Positions 1-10,244 of a stretch of 64,000 nucleotides of DNA are shown piece after piece; positions within the stretch are counted from its first letter, which is position 1, and every line of letters starts with the position of its first letter. The position numbers were made by a program, and so were the translations under genes. Origin of the DNA: Pararhizobium antarcticum (GTDB lineage: Bacteria; Pseudomonadota; Alphaproteobacteria; Rhizobiales; Rhizobiaceae); contig NZ_LSRP01000074.1 in the NCBI RefSeq assembly GCF_001885585.1, positions 62,001 to 126,000 on the forward strand, read 5' to 3'. A model generated the notes under the pieces. The model was not told the DNA's origin. It searched no databases and saw only the letters and a list, made by a program, of their open reading frames with translations.

Positions 1-782
1 AGACCGAGCAGTGCGGCAAAAGCGCCATAGACCACGCTCGAAAAGCCGAGCGTCGTGGGCACGACACCGATGATCGCGGTCAGAACCGCATAGATGACAA
101 TCTGGTTCTTGGTCGTCGCCTCGCCGCTGACATTCGGCAGCATCGGCACACCGACCGCGCCATAGTCGCGCATCTTGAACAAAGCCAGCGCCCAGAAATG
201 CGCCGGCGTCCACAGGAAGGTGATGAGGAACAGCACGATGCTTTCGATGGCGACGCCGTTTGTCACGCAGGCCCAGCCGATCATTGGCGGAAAGGCACCG
301 GCTGCACCGCCGATGACGATGTTCTGCGGCGTCGAACGCTTCAGCCACATCGTATAGACAACGGCATAGAAGAAGATGGTGAAGGCCAGCAACCCGGCCG
401 AAAGCCAGTTGACGACGATGCCGAGGATACAGACGGAGAAGGCCGACAGCGTCAGACCGAAGGCCAGCGCCTCTTCGGCGCGGATCTTGCCGGCCGGGAT
501 TGGTCGCGACGCAGTGCGGGTCATCACCGCATCGATATCCGCATCATACCACATGTTCAGCGCGCCGGACGCACCCGCGCCGACGGCAATACAGAGGATC
601 GCGATAAAACCGATGAAAGGATGGATATGGCCGGGCGCCATCACCATTCCGGCGAGCCCCGTGAAGACCACGAGCGACATGACACGCGGCTTCAACAGCG
701 CAAAGAAATCGCGCGCCGAGGCCTCCGAGAGACGCACGGCAGCCTCCGGGCCATTTGCTTCGTGATGGTCAATGACCGACAT
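1..782 (-). CDS. ctaB: Protoheme IX farnesyltransferase (heme O synthase), 3' end outside window
   Basis: This integral membrane prenyltransferase adds a farnesyl group to protoheme to make heme O, the precursor of heme a for the adjacent aa3 oxidase. The frame was read on the minus strand from an ATG at 782 ([15 protein letters not shown]...) and stays open to the window start, about 260 residues. The UbiA-family motif [19 protein letters not shown], with the NxxxD-xxx-D prenyl-diphosphate/Mg site, lies near residues 75-95. A second conserved loop reads [12 protein letters not shown]. Several hydrophobic helices are visible. It lies downstream of coxA on the same strand, the usual rhizobial order. 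The C-terminus is cut by the window edge. Confidence 0.93.
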   Translation of the reverse strand, partial: MSVIDHHEANGPEAAVRLSEASARDFFALLKPRVMSLVVFTGLAGMVMAPGHIHPFIGFIAILCIAVGAGASGALNMWYDADIDAVMTRTASRPIPAGKIRAEEALAFGLTLSAFSVCILGIVVNWLSAGLLAFTIFFYAVVYTMWLKRSTPQNIVIGGAAGAFPPMIGWACVTNGVAIESIVLFLITFLWTPAHFWALALFKMRDYGAVGVPMLPNVSGEATTKNQIVIYAVLTAIIGVVPTTLGFSSVVYGAFAALLG

Positions 783-890
783 GTTGCGTCCTTGCTTGTC
801 TGGCCCGGCTTTCTGGTAGTCGAGAGCCTGGGCCTTCGTCGCCGGCCCTCTGATCGGGCCTTGAATTTTCAGGGCATTGCCATGGCACGC

Positions 891-939
891 TGCAAAACCG
901 TCTTCCGGTTTTGCAGAAGCCGCCGTTTCCGGCGGCTTC
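891..939 (-). terminator. Two adjacent stem-loops between coxA and ctaB
   Basis: Two perfect inverted repeats sit side by side in the coxA-ctaB gap. The first pairs tgcaaaaccg with cggttttgca (891-915) and the second pairs gaagccgcc with ggcggcttc (916-939). Neither has a clean T-run in the coxA direction. They may attenuate or process the coxA transcript rather than end it fully. The function is inferred from structure only. Confidence 0.45.
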
Positions 940-955
940 CAAAGCTGGCAGGCGC

Positions 956-2686
<1,731 letters not shown>

Positions 2687-3571
2687 TTACTGTGCGGCGT
2701 TTTCAGCGACGTCGACGGACTTTGCCGCAGCGTCGATGGAAGCCATGAGCGCCTTGTTGGCGTCGCCGACATTGGTGGCGGCGGCAGCGAGCCAAGTCGC
2801 ATACTTGTCTTCACTGACAACGCGGATGGCGATCGGCATATAGGCATGGTCCTTGCCGCAGAGCTCGGAACACTGGCCGTAATAGAGACCTTCGCGGTCA
2901 GCCTTGAACCATGTTTCGTTCAGGCGGCCGGGAACGGCGTCGATCTTCACACCGAAAGCCGGCATGGCGAAGGCGTGGATCACGTCGGCGGCGGTCACGA
3001 GAAGACGGACCGTCTTGCCGACAGGGACAACGACGTCGTTGTCGACAGCCAGCAGGCGCGGATAGGCTTCGACGTCGGACTTGCCGATGCTGGCGCGATC
3101 TTCGTCCTTGAGCAGCAGGCTGTCGAATGACAGCGGCGTTTCGCCGACTTCGTATTCATAGGACCAGTACCACTGGTTGCCCGTTGCCTTGACCGTCAGA
3201 TCCGGGTTCTGCGGCGGCGTCAGCTGCGCCGTCAGAAGCTGGAAGGATGGAATGGCGAGGAAAAGCAGGATGATGACCGGACCAAGCGTCCAGGCGATCT
3301 CGATGCCGGTGTGGTGGCTTGTCTTGGAAGCGACCGGATTCTTGCTCTCCCGAAACTTGACGACAACAAGCACGAGCAGGAGGAGAACGAACAAGGTGAT
3401 CGGTATGATGAACCAGAGGGTATACTGCTCGAACCATGTAATTTCTTCCATGATGCCGGTCGCGGCATTCTGGAAGGTCATCTGCCAGTCGACAGGCTTG
3501 TCGGCCCAGGCGTTCGAAGCAAAGAGCAGACAGGCCATCGTCGCCAGAACTGCATAAGCCTTGTTTTTCAC
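2687..3571 (-). CDS. coxB: Cytochrome c oxidase subunit II
   Basis: Subunit II accepts electrons from cytochrome c at its binuclear CuA centre. I chose the GTG at 3571 (VKNKAYAVLATMACLLFASNAWA), giving 294 residues. A GGAGA lies 8 bases before it, and a cleavable signal peptide follows directly. The frame is open farther upstream, but that stretch has no subunit II features. Two membrane helices follow (near YTLWFIIPITLFVLLLLVLV and PVIILLFLAIPSFQLL). The C-terminal cupredoxin domain carries the CuA ligands in YYGQCSELCGKDHAYMP (C-x3-C-x3-H-x2-M). It is the first gene of the coxB-coxA-ctaB cluster. Confidence 0.95.
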   Translation of the reverse strand: MKNKAYAVLATMACLLFASNAWADKPVDWQMTFQNAATGIMEEITWFEQYTLWFIIPITLFVLLLLVLVVVKFRESKNPVASKTSHHTGIEIAWTLGPVIILLFLAIPSFQLLTAQLTPPQNPDLTVKATGNQWYWSYEYEVGETPLSFDSLLLKDEDRASIGKSDVEAYPRLLAVDNDVVVPVGKTVRLLVTAADVIHAFAMPAFGVKIDAVPGRLNETWFKADREGLYYGQCSELCGKDHAYMPIAIRVVSEDKYATWLAAAATNVGDANKALMASIDAAAKSVDVAENAAQ

Positions 3572-4099
3572 AATCGTGTCTCCCACATGCGCTTGATCGG
3601 GATCAAACCAAAACGCAGAATCCCTGCAATACTGTCGCGCTTCAAACCACAGTTTGAAGGTCGCCGCAACATCTGTCCACGGCACTCCGTGCGGCATTTT
3701 TGCGCAAACTGCGTATTCCCCGGTCAGCTGCGTTATCGATCGCTGTTTTTGTAACACAAAAAGGCACCCAAGGGCCAATCGCATTCATGGTTTGTCCGCC
3801 GCTATTCTCCAACGATACCGCCCGCCATTCTCCTGGAATGATGCCGAAGCAGAGGCGCACATCGTGACGAAACCGTTTCGCCTGTAAATGCAAGGCCTGC
3901 GCAATCGAAGCCCTTATATATGGGCTTGATCCATCCGCGTGTCGGCGCGAAGTGGGAGCCGGCATGCACAAAACGGCAGCGAAGGCTTCTGTCGCGGCCC
4001 AATTTCGGCCATACCCGGCTGAAAGGAGACTCAGGGCTTTTCATTTCCGCCCGTGCGCTTCAAGAATAGCCGCACTGATTCTTACGTTTTGAGGTTTTC
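3572..4099. other. Intergenic region between divergent coxB and ialB
   Basis: About 530 bp separate the divergent starts of coxB and ialB. I see no convincing gene here: the short frames on both strands lack ribosome sites and family resemblance. A small hairpin, AAGCCC-ttatatat-GGGCTT at 3908-3927, has an AT-rich loop and could be part of a promoter region. Promoters for both genes must lie here, but I cannot place them with confidence. Confidence 0.6.
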
Positions 4100-4645
4100 A
4101 TGGGCCTGTCCCTCGTTTCCCGTCTGCCGGTCCTGGCCCTGTTGTTGATCGCAGCATTGAGCTTTTCGGCTGCAGCACTGCCGCAATCGGCCTTCGCCCA
4201 GCAGCAGCCCGGCACGCCGGGTACCGTCAAGTCGAACCATGGCGCGTGGTCGATCGTCTGCGACCAGCCAGCCGGTGCTGCCGCCGAACAATGCGCGCTG
4301 ATGCAGAATGTCATCGCCGAGGATCGTCCGGAGGTGGGCTTGTCCGTCGTCGTACTCAAGACAGCCGACCGCAAGGCGAAGATCCTGCGTGTGCTTGCGC
4401 CGCTCGGTGTGCTCCTGCCCAACGGGCTCGGGCTGAATGTGGACGGGAAGGATATCGGCCGCGCCTATTTCGTCCGCTGCTTCTCCGATGGCTGCTATGC
4501 CGAAGTCGTGCTCGAAGAGGAACTTCTGAAAACCTTCCGCAGCGGCGCGACGGCAACCTTCATCGTCTTCCAGTCCCCGGAAGAAGGCATCGGCATTCCG
4601 GTCGACCTCAAAGGGTTCGGCGAGGGTTACGACGCGCTGCCGTAA
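4100..4645 (+). CDS. ialB: Invasion-associated locus B (IalB) family protein
   Basis: A secreted or periplasmic IalB-family protein of 181 residues. The family is named for a Bartonella invasion factor, but it is widespread in non-invasive rhizobia, where its role is not settled. The N-terminus has a clear signal peptide (about residues 1-33, ending ALPQSAFAQQQ). The mature part starts with the typical HGAWSIVCDQP and has paired cysteines (ADRxEQC-type region and FVRCFSDGCYAEV). A GAGG with 5-base spacing precedes the ATG. It is divergent from coxB, an arrangement common in Rhizobiaceae. Confidence 0.85.
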   Translation: MGLSLVSRLPVLALLLIAALSFSAAALPQSAFAQQQPGTPGTVKSNHGAWSIVCDQPAGAAAEQCALMQNVIAEDRPEVGLSVVVLKTADRKAKILRVLAPLGVLLPNGLGLNVDGKDIGRAYFVRCFSDGCYAEVVLEEELLKTFRSGATATFIVFQSPEEGIGIPVDLKGFGEGYDALP

Positions 4646-5153
4646 ACCTTTCGTTTTATCGGGGACTGCACACTCCATCCGCCGTTTGTTTGGCCCCGTC
4701 ATGGCTGCATTCGCCGTCTTTGATGCGACCAACGCACACCGCCCGCCCAGAGGATGGCTCTCCTGGCGCTGGATTTCCGCGACCGGGAGCCGCAATCGCA
4801 AGTTGACGGTGACGTTACACTCCCAGGTGCCTATTTTCATGATAGGAAACCACCTAATTACAGGACCAGTCCAAATTTGGGCCATCGATGCTCTGGACAT
4901 TTTGAAGAAATTAACCGACATATGACCGCGATTGACCGATTTGGCACATATTAGGTTCGTAAACAGATTGTTCTAAAATTAAGCACTGCGTGCAAATTCC
5001 TTTTGAAGTGTCACTTTGCGTAAATCCCAATAACCTCAGTGAAGAATTCAAATACAACTTATTGTAATTGTTCATTAAATAAAATCGGACTCGCCCGCAG
5101 CCCTACAGGGGCTTTGCGAAGGGCGCTGCCGTAAAACCAATATGGAGATCAAA
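4646..5153. other. AT-rich non-coding leader upstream of the RTX-like gene
   Basis: A stretch of roughly 500 bp without a credible gene. From about 4820 to 5090 it is clearly richer in A and T than the flanking genes. Just before the next gene, nested short inverted repeats (CGCCC 5092-5096 with GGGCG 5121-5125, enclosing AGCCC 5099-5103 with GGGCT 5109-5113) could form a folded 5' leader. The composition shift is consistent with acquired DNA or a complex promoter region. Confidence 0.55.
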
Positions 5154-6059
5154 ATGGCACTGGTTGTTGAATTTGGTAATGGCGGCGCGTCGACATTGTC
5201 CTCGCTCGTCGATGCAACACAAGCTGCGCTGGCGGCGCAGGTCGGAGCATTGCAGGACGGTGATGTCAGCGAAGCGAGCGATACCATCGGTTCCTCGATC
5301 CTGACCCAGAGCGTTGCCGTTGGCGCCGTTGGCTCTGCCGGCTCCGGGACCGGCGGTACGGTTAAGATCGAGTTCGATCCGTCGGCCAATGCCTATGACT
5401 TCGACGTCACCTCCGCCTGGAACAGCGTCAAGAACGTCAAGGCCGTTTCGGATGACTCGGAAAACGTCACCTTCAGCAATTTCGTGCATGTCGATGTCAT
5501 CCTCGGGGGCGTAGAAGCATCGACCGTGAATATCATGGATGCCAAGCGCGGCAATGTGGTGACCGGCCAGGGCAATGACACCGTTAATCTGACGACCCTG
5601 ACAAATGATGCCGGCTGGAGCAACGCGTTCACCATCAACACCAACGGCGGCGACGACAATATCGTGATCGGCGCAGGCAACACCGGTGTCGCCGGTGCGG
5701 GGGTCACGAACGGTTCGCTGACCACCTTCACCATCAATTCCGGCACGGGCGTAGACACGATCGACCTCTCCGCCATCTCCGCAAAGGCATCCTTTGTGAC
5801 CGGTGGCAAGGGTGCCGATCTCATGATGGCAAGCGGTGGCGTCGACACCTTCGTCTTCGCCGTTGGCGACACCGGCACCAAGCTTTCGACGGCCGACGTC
5901 ATCACCGGTTTTGGTGTTAACGACAAGCTCGACCTCTATGGCGTCGCAGCCAACTGGACCGCGGTCGATCAGGGTGGTGGCGAATTCATCGTCACCAACC
6001 TCCTGGACAACGCCAAGATCATCGTCGAGGGCGATCTGTCCGGTTCGTGGTTCATCTGA
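5154..6059 (+). CDS. RTX-like calcium-binding repeat protein, probably secreted
   Basis: An acidic, Gly/Asp/Asn-rich protein of 301 residues with degenerate hemolysin-type repeats: GQGNDTVNL, NGGDDNIVIGAGN, GTGVDTIDLS, and a last block GGKGADLMM...GVDTFVFAVGD followed by ADVITGFGVNDKLDL. That last block resembles the C-terminal region of type I secreted RTX proteins. There is no N-terminal signal peptide, and the protein contains no cysteine. I chose the ATG at 5154 because GGAG at 5144-5147 is well spaced for it; an in-frame ATG at 5142 would overlap that site. No type I secretion genes are nearby. A strong terminator follows. Adhesion or surface-layer roles are possible but unproven. Confidence 0.75.
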   Translation: MALVVEFGNGGASTLSSLVDATQAALAAQVGALQDGDVSEASDTIGSSILTQSVAVGAVGSAGSGTGGTVKIEFDPSANAYDFDVTSAWNSVKNVKAVSDDSENVTFSNFVHVDVILGGVEASTVNIMDAKRGNVVTGQGNDTVNLTTLTNDAGWSNAFTINTNGGDDNIVIGAGNTGVAGAGVTNGSLTTFTINSGTGVDTIDLSAISAKASFVTGGKGADLMMASGGVDTFVFAVGDTGTKLSTADVITGFGVNDKLDLYGVAANWTAVDQGGGEFIVTNLLDNAKIIVEGDLSGSWFI

Positions 6060-6090
6060 ATAGGTTGAGCGCCGAACTTGCTCTATCCTA

Positions 6091-6126
6091 AAGGGGGAGG
6101 CTGGAGATCCAGCCTCCCCCTTTTCG
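6091..6126 (+). terminator. Strong rho-independent terminator after the RTX-like gene
   Basis: A perfect 14-bp stem pairs aagggggaggctgg (6091-6104) with ccagcctccccctt (6109-6122) around a 4-base loop, followed by TTTTCGTT. It begins 31 bp after the stop codon of the RTX-like gene. It isolates this gene from tldD. Confidence 0.9.
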
Positions 6127-6322
6127 TTAACAGATGCGCATCCGCGTTTTCGCCCGGCCATTTTGCGTCTTGCCGACGTTTTCGCCCGACACCCCTGCGG
6201 CCAAGGGGTGCTCCGCATCCGGCTCGGCGTCGAACAGAACAAAAAGCCGCCTTGGTAATGCTTGCCCCCTCCCCGCCAAATCACTACATAGGCCGGAACC
6301 GCGAGCTGCAGGAGCCACTTTC

Positions 6323-7738
6323 ATGAACACCGATCTGATCAAACTCTTCGACAGTGATGAAGACGCGGTGCGGCGGGTTCTGGCGGAAACGCTTCAGGGG
6401 GCCGATGACGGCGAACTGTTCATCGAGCATGGCCAGTCGGAATCGCTTGCCTTCGACAATGGCCGCCTGAAGGGCGGAAGCTTCAACACGGACCAGGGCT
6501 TTGGCCTGCGCGCGGTTGCCGGCGAAGCGGTCGGCTATGCCCATGCGGGCGAGCTGTCGCTGTCGGCGCTGAAGCGCGCATCCGATGCCGTCGGTGCCGT
6601 CACGCGCGGTTATTCCGGCTCCTATGCCGCAGCCCCCCAGGGCACCAACAAGCGCCTTTATGGCGATGAGAACCCGATCGGTGAGCCGAGTTTCGAGGCC
6701 AAGGTCGCGCTGCTTTCCGACATCGACGCCTATCTGCGCGCCAAGGACCCGAAAGTGCGGCAGGTCTCCGCCTCGATCGCCGCCAGTTGGCAGGTGGTCG
6801 ATATCCTGCGCGCCGACGGCCACCGCATGCATGACGTGCGGCCGATGACGCGGCTCAATATTTCCGTTGTCGTCGGCGATGGCGACCGGCAGGAATCCGG
6901 CTCCTACGGCGTCGGCGGACGGCGCGGTTTTGGCGATTTCATTGCCGTCGACAACTGGCGCCACGGTTCCGACGAGGCGCTGCGCCAGGCGCTGGTCAAC
7001 CTCGAGGCCATCGACGCTCCGGCCGGAACGATGGACGTCGTGCTCTCCTCCGGCTGGCCCGGCGTGATGCTGCACGAGGCGGTCGGCCATGGACTGGAAG
7101 GCGATTTCAACCGCAAGAAGACCTCGGCCTTTGCCGGCCTGCTCGGCAGCCAGGTGGCCGCCAAGGGCGTAACCGTCGTGGACGACGGGACGATCGAGCA
7201 GCGGCGCGGCTCCCTGACCATCGACGACGAGGGCACGCCGTCGGCCTATAACGTGCTGATCGACGACGGCAAGCTGGTTGGCTACATGCAGGACCGGCAG
7301 AACGCCCGACTGATGGGCATGACGCCGACCGGCAACGGCCGGCGCGAATCCTACGCGCATGTGCCGATGCCGCGCATGACCAACACCTACATGCTCTCCG
7401 GCGACAAGACGCCGGAGGAGATCATCGCTTCCGTGAAGAAGGGCATCTATGCCGTCTCCTTCGGCGGCGGACAGGTCGACATCACGTCGGGCAAGTTCGT
7501 CTTCGGCTGCACCGAGGCCTACCTGATCGAGGACGGCAAGATCGGCGCACCCGTCAAGGGCGCCATGCTGATCGGCAATGGCCCGGAGGCCATGCAGCGC
7601 ATCTCGATGATCGGCAACGACATGAAGCTCGATACCGGCATGGGCAATTGCGGCAAGGGCGGCCAGTGGGTGCCCGTCGGCGTCGGCCAGCCGCACCTGC
7701 GCATGAACGACATGACCGTCGGCGGCACGCGGGCCTGA
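6323..7738 (+). CDS. tldD: TldD metalloprotease subunit
   Basis: TldD forms a metalloprotease with TldE/PmbA that degrades unfolded peptides and matures some modified peptides such as microcin B17 in enterobacteria. The start at 6323 (MNTDLIKLFDSDEDAV) has GGAG 8 bases upstream and gives 471 residues, the normal family length; an earlier in-frame ATG at 6134 lacks support. The zinc motif HEAVGHGLEGD (HExxxH) lies near residues 249-259. The C-terminal part has the conserved glycine-rich segments VSFGGGQVDITSGKFVF and GNCGKGGQWVPVGVGQP. No tldE/pmbA partner is present in the window. Confidence 0.95.
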   Translation: MNTDLIKLFDSDEDAVRRVLAETLQGADDGELFIEHGQSESLAFDNGRLKGGSFNTDQGFGLRAVAGEAVGYAHAGELSLSALKRASDAVGAVTRGYSGSYAAAPQGTNKRLYGDENPIGEPSFEAKVALLSDIDAYLRAKDPKVRQVSASIAASWQVVDILRADGHRMHDVRPMTRLNISVVVGDGDRQESGSYGVGGRRGFGDFIAVDNWRHGSDEALRQALVNLEAIDAPAGTMDVVLSSGWPGVMLHEAVGHGLEGDFNRKKTSAFAGLLGSQVAAKGVTVVDDGTIEQRRGSLTIDDEGTPSAYNVLIDDGKLVGYMQDRQNARLMGMTPTGNGRRESYAHVPMPRMTNTYMLSGDKTPEEIIASVKKGIYAVSFGGGQVDITSGKFVFGCTEAYLIEDGKIGAPVKGAMLIGNGPEAMQRISMIGNDMKLDTGMGNCGKGGQWVPVGVGQPHLRMNDMTVGGTRA

Positions 7739-8039
7739 AGATTTCAGGCTGCCTGTGAGCTATGCAACGCTGCCGTCAAACCGGCGGCGCTGCGCTATCG
7801 CCTGCTCCTGACCCGAGGATCGAGACCTTACAGACCGATCTGGGCCCGCTTGAAGCCTTAAATGCCTGTCTGCCCCAGCAAGGCAGAACAGTGACGGCGT
7901 CGCACACTTCGCGACGATAGCCGTGACACTTTCTGCGTTCATTCCCACCCCGTTGGAACCAAATCTCTCCCTCCGAGTTATGCGTCCAAGCTGCCACACT
8001 TGTTCGAATTGGCAGCGTTTATCATAAAGGAGAGACATC
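7739..8039. other. Intergenic region after tldD
   Basis: About 300 bp without a credible gene. A hairpin GCCTGAA-gat-TTCAGGC (7733-7749) overlaps the tldD stop codon and may act as a weak terminator, though no T-run follows. The 3' end carries the ribosome-binding site of the next small gene. A promoter for that small operon is expected here but is not obvious. Confidence 0.45.
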
Positions 8040-8117
8040 ATGGGACGTGGAATTCTGCTCTGGCTTATCGGGGTGCCGATCCCCATCATCATTCTTCTCG
8101 CTCTCTTTTTCCGATAG
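8040..8117 (+). CDS. 25-residue hydrophobic membrane peptide
   Basis: A very small gene starting at the ATG at 8040 (MGRGILLWLIGVPIPIIILL...) and ending with TAG at 8115-8117. It has a near-perfect ribosome site, AAAGGAGAG, ending 5 bases before the ATG. The product is a single hydrophobic helix with a short basic N-terminus and a final arginine. The next gene starts 9 bp after its stop, so the two are probably co-translated. Peptides of this type beside membrane proteins occur in rhizobial genomes, but I know of no function. Such a short helix could be a regulatory subunit or stress peptide; that is speculation. Confidence 0.72.
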   Translation: MGRGILLWLIGVPIPIIILLALFFR

Positions 8118-8126
8118 GGGAAGCGC

Positions 8127-9041
8127 ATGACAATGCCAGTTTCCTCCGGGGCGGTTTCTTCGGGACATGGTTCGCCTCTGTCGTCACACGTTGAATCCTC
8201 ACGGTCCGCCGTCAGCTGGGGCGCGATCATCGCCGGTGCGGTTGCGGCTGCGGCAATCACCCTGCTTCTGACGCTACTCGGCTCGGGCCTTGGCCTGACC
8301 ATGGTATCGCCCTGGGCGTCCGAAGGCGTGTCGGCCACCACATTCGCAGTCTCGACGGCGATCTGGATCGTCATCGTACAGTGGCTCTCGTCTGGCATGG
8401 GCGGTTATATCACCGGCCGGCTGCGGACCCGCTGGACCGGAACGCAGACAGACGAGGTTTTCTTCCGCGATACGGCGCATGGCATCCTGGCATGGGCCCT
8501 GTCGACGCTGATCATTGCGGGCACGCTGACCTCTGCCGTGACGTCGACGATCAACAGCGGCGTTCAGGCTGCCTCGACCGTGACTTCCGGTGCGGCAGTG
8601 GCCACAGCGTCCGCGGCCGCCAATGTTGACAGCGGCCCGACAGCCTATTTCGTCGATTCGCTGCTGCGTCCGGCCGATCCGGGTGCAACGACGGCTGAAA
8701 CCAATGCGCAGGATGCAGCACAGGTGTCGCGTATCCTGATCAATGGTGCCACCGCCGGTGAAATCCCGGCCGACGACCGTGCCTATCTCGGCCGTCTCGT
8801 TGCTGTCCGCACCGGGCTTTCCGAAGCCGATGCCAATGCCCGTGTCGACACGGTGCTGAAGAGCATCGAGGACGCCAAGGTTGCAGCACAGGAAGCAGCC
8901 GACACCGCCCGCAAGGCCGGTGCGACGTTTGCCCTGCTGACGGCGCTGTCTCTTCTGGTCGGTGCCTTCATCGCCGGCGTCAGTGCGGCCCTCGGCGGCC
9001 GTGAGCGCGACGTGATCGATGAAAGCTTCATCAAGGGCTAA
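8127..9041 (+). CDS. Conserved membrane protein, function unknown
   Basis: A 304-residue protein with two or more N-terminal hydrophobic helices (SAVSWGAIIAGAVAAAAITLLLTLLGSGLGL, then TAIWIVIVQWLSSGMGGYITG). A further helix follows near ILAWALSTLIIAG, with a last one at the C-terminus (FALLTALSLLVGAFIAGVSAALGG). Between them lies an alanine-rich, probably periplasmic, region of about 120 residues that looks helical. Similar proteins are annotated only as hypothetical or 'PhnA-like' in rhizobia; I see no catalytic motif. It follows the 25-residue peptide gene by 9 bp and is followed by a terminator, so the pair forms a bicistronic unit. Confidence 0.75.
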   Translation: MTMPVSSGAVSSGHGSPLSSHVESSRSAVSWGAIIAGAVAAAAITLLLTLLGSGLGLTMVSPWASEGVSATTFAVSTAIWIVIVQWLSSGMGGYITGRLRTRWTGTQTDEVFFRDTAHGILAWALSTLIIAGTLTSAVTSTINSGVQAASTVTSGAAVATASAAANVDSGPTAYFVDSLLRPADPGATTAETNAQDAAQVSRILINGATAGEIPADDRAYLGRLVAVRTGLSEADANARVDTVLKSIEDAKVAAQEAADTARKAGATFALLTALSLLVGAFIAGVSAALGGRERDVIDESFIKG

Positions 9042-9070
9042 TTAGACCGCCCACACGATCAAAAACTTTG

Positions 9071-9106
9071 GAAAACGGCGGTTCGCGACAGCGGGCCGCC
9101 GTTTTC
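9071..9106 (+). terminator. Terminator stem-loop after the membrane protein gene
   Basis: An 11-bp perfect stem pairs gaaaacggcgg (9071-9081) with ccgccgttttc (9096-9106) around a 14-base loop. It begins 30 bp past the stop codon. The T-run is inside the stem's descending arm. Confidence 0.7.
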
Positions 9107-9189
9107 CGTTCAACAAGGTTTAACGCCCTGACGTCTAAAGTCGGCTGAGCAGCCTTGCCAACGGCGGGCAACAGCGTCGGGATTTCTAA

Positions 9190-10221
9190 ATGGTTGCCAG
9201 GATCGTCAAGCGCGTCGTCATCACCAGCGGTCTGGTTGCTGCAGGGCTTCTTGGCGCAGCGGGCGTCATGCGGTCGGCGCGCGGTCGCGGCGCCATCTTC
9301 ACGCTGCACCATGTCCGACCAAAACAGGCACGCCTGTTCGATCCGAATGCCCATCTCGAGATCACGCCGGATTTTCTCGAGGCCACCATCCTGCGCCTGA
9401 AGCGCGAGAACTACCGCTTCATCGCGCTGGATGCACTCCCCGGCCATCTTGCGTCCCGCGATCCGCAGCCCGTTGCAGTCTTCACCCTGGACGATGGCTA
9501 CCGCAACAATCTGGAATTTGCCGCCCCGGTCTTTGCCCGCCAAGCCGTACCCTTCACCGTCTTCGTGACCGGCGGCTTCATCGATCGCACGCACACGCTG
9601 TGGTGGGAGACGCTGGCAGACCTGATCGAGAGCAGGCAACACCTCAATTTCGATTTTGGCACCGGCGAAACGACGCTGCCCCTGTCGAACCAGTCGGAAA
9701 AACAGGCGGCCTTCGACCGCATCGCCGCCTTCATCCATGAGGGCAGCGAAGCGCTTGCCGTGGCGCAAGTGAACCGCCTGGCGGAAGGCCAGGGCATCGA
9801 CCCGCTCGGCATCACGGAGAGGCTGACTCTGGGGGAGGCGGGCCTTCGAACACTGGTGGAAAACCCGCTGGCAAGCCTTGGCGCGCATACGATCAGCCAC
9901 CGGGCACTGGCGCGACTGACTGAGGAGGAAGCACGCCATGAGATCGCCGCTTCCGTTGCGCGGGTCGAACGGATCATCGGCCAGCGGCCGCGCACACTGG
10001 CCTATCCCTACGGAGAGCGTTTCGCGGTTTCGGCGCGCGAAACCCGGCTTGCAGAAGCGCTTGGGCTTGCCGTCGCGGTGACGACACAGCCGGGAACGCT
10101 CGCCTCCGATGCGCCGCAGACCGCCCTGCCCCGCATCTCGCTCAACGGCTTCTACCAGAAACCGGCCTATGTCAGCGCGCTCGCTTCCGGTATCGCCTTC
10201 CGCATGATGCGGCGCGGCTGA
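9190..10221 (+). CDS. Polysaccharide deacetylase family protein (NodB-like fold)
   Basis: A 343-residue carbohydrate esterase family 4 type protein that would remove acyl groups from a cell-surface or exported polysaccharide; the substrate is unknown. An N-terminal hydrophobic segment (residues about 8-27) suggests membrane anchoring or export. The metal motif is FTLDDGYRNN (catalytic and metal aspartates, near residue 98). The histidine pair is GAHTISHRAL (H-x3-H, near residue 237), and a later conserved loop reads LAYPYGERF. The start at 9190 is preceded by GGGA. It is a single gene facing pdxH. Confidence 0.85.
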   Translation: MVARIVKRVVITSGLVAAGLLGAAGVMRSARGRGAIFTLHHVRPKQARLFDPNAHLEITPDFLEATILRLKRENYRFIALDALPGHLASRDPQPVAVFTLDDGYRNNLEFAAPVFARQAVPFTVFVTGGFIDRTHTLWWETLADLIESRQHLNFDFGTGETTLPLSNQSEKQAAFDRIAAFIHEGSEALAVAQVNRLAEGQGIDPLGITERLTLGEAGLRTLVENPLASLGAHTISHRALARLTEEEARHEIAASVARVERIIGQRPRTLAYPYGERFAVSARETRLAEALGLAVAVTTQPGTLASDAPQTALPRISLNGFYQKPAYVSALASGIAFRMMRRG

Positions 10222-10244
10222 ACCGCGCCGTCATCGCCATGGCG

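Noticed and set aside
3642-3971. Short frames on both strands in the coxB-ialB gap
   Set aside because: No ribosome-binding sites, no family resemblance and no conserved pattern; treated as non-coding.
4780-4950. Sigma54 promoter upstream of the RTX-like gene (TTGGCACATATTAGG near 4937)
   Set aside because: The -24 half fits, but there is no TTGC at the required distance.
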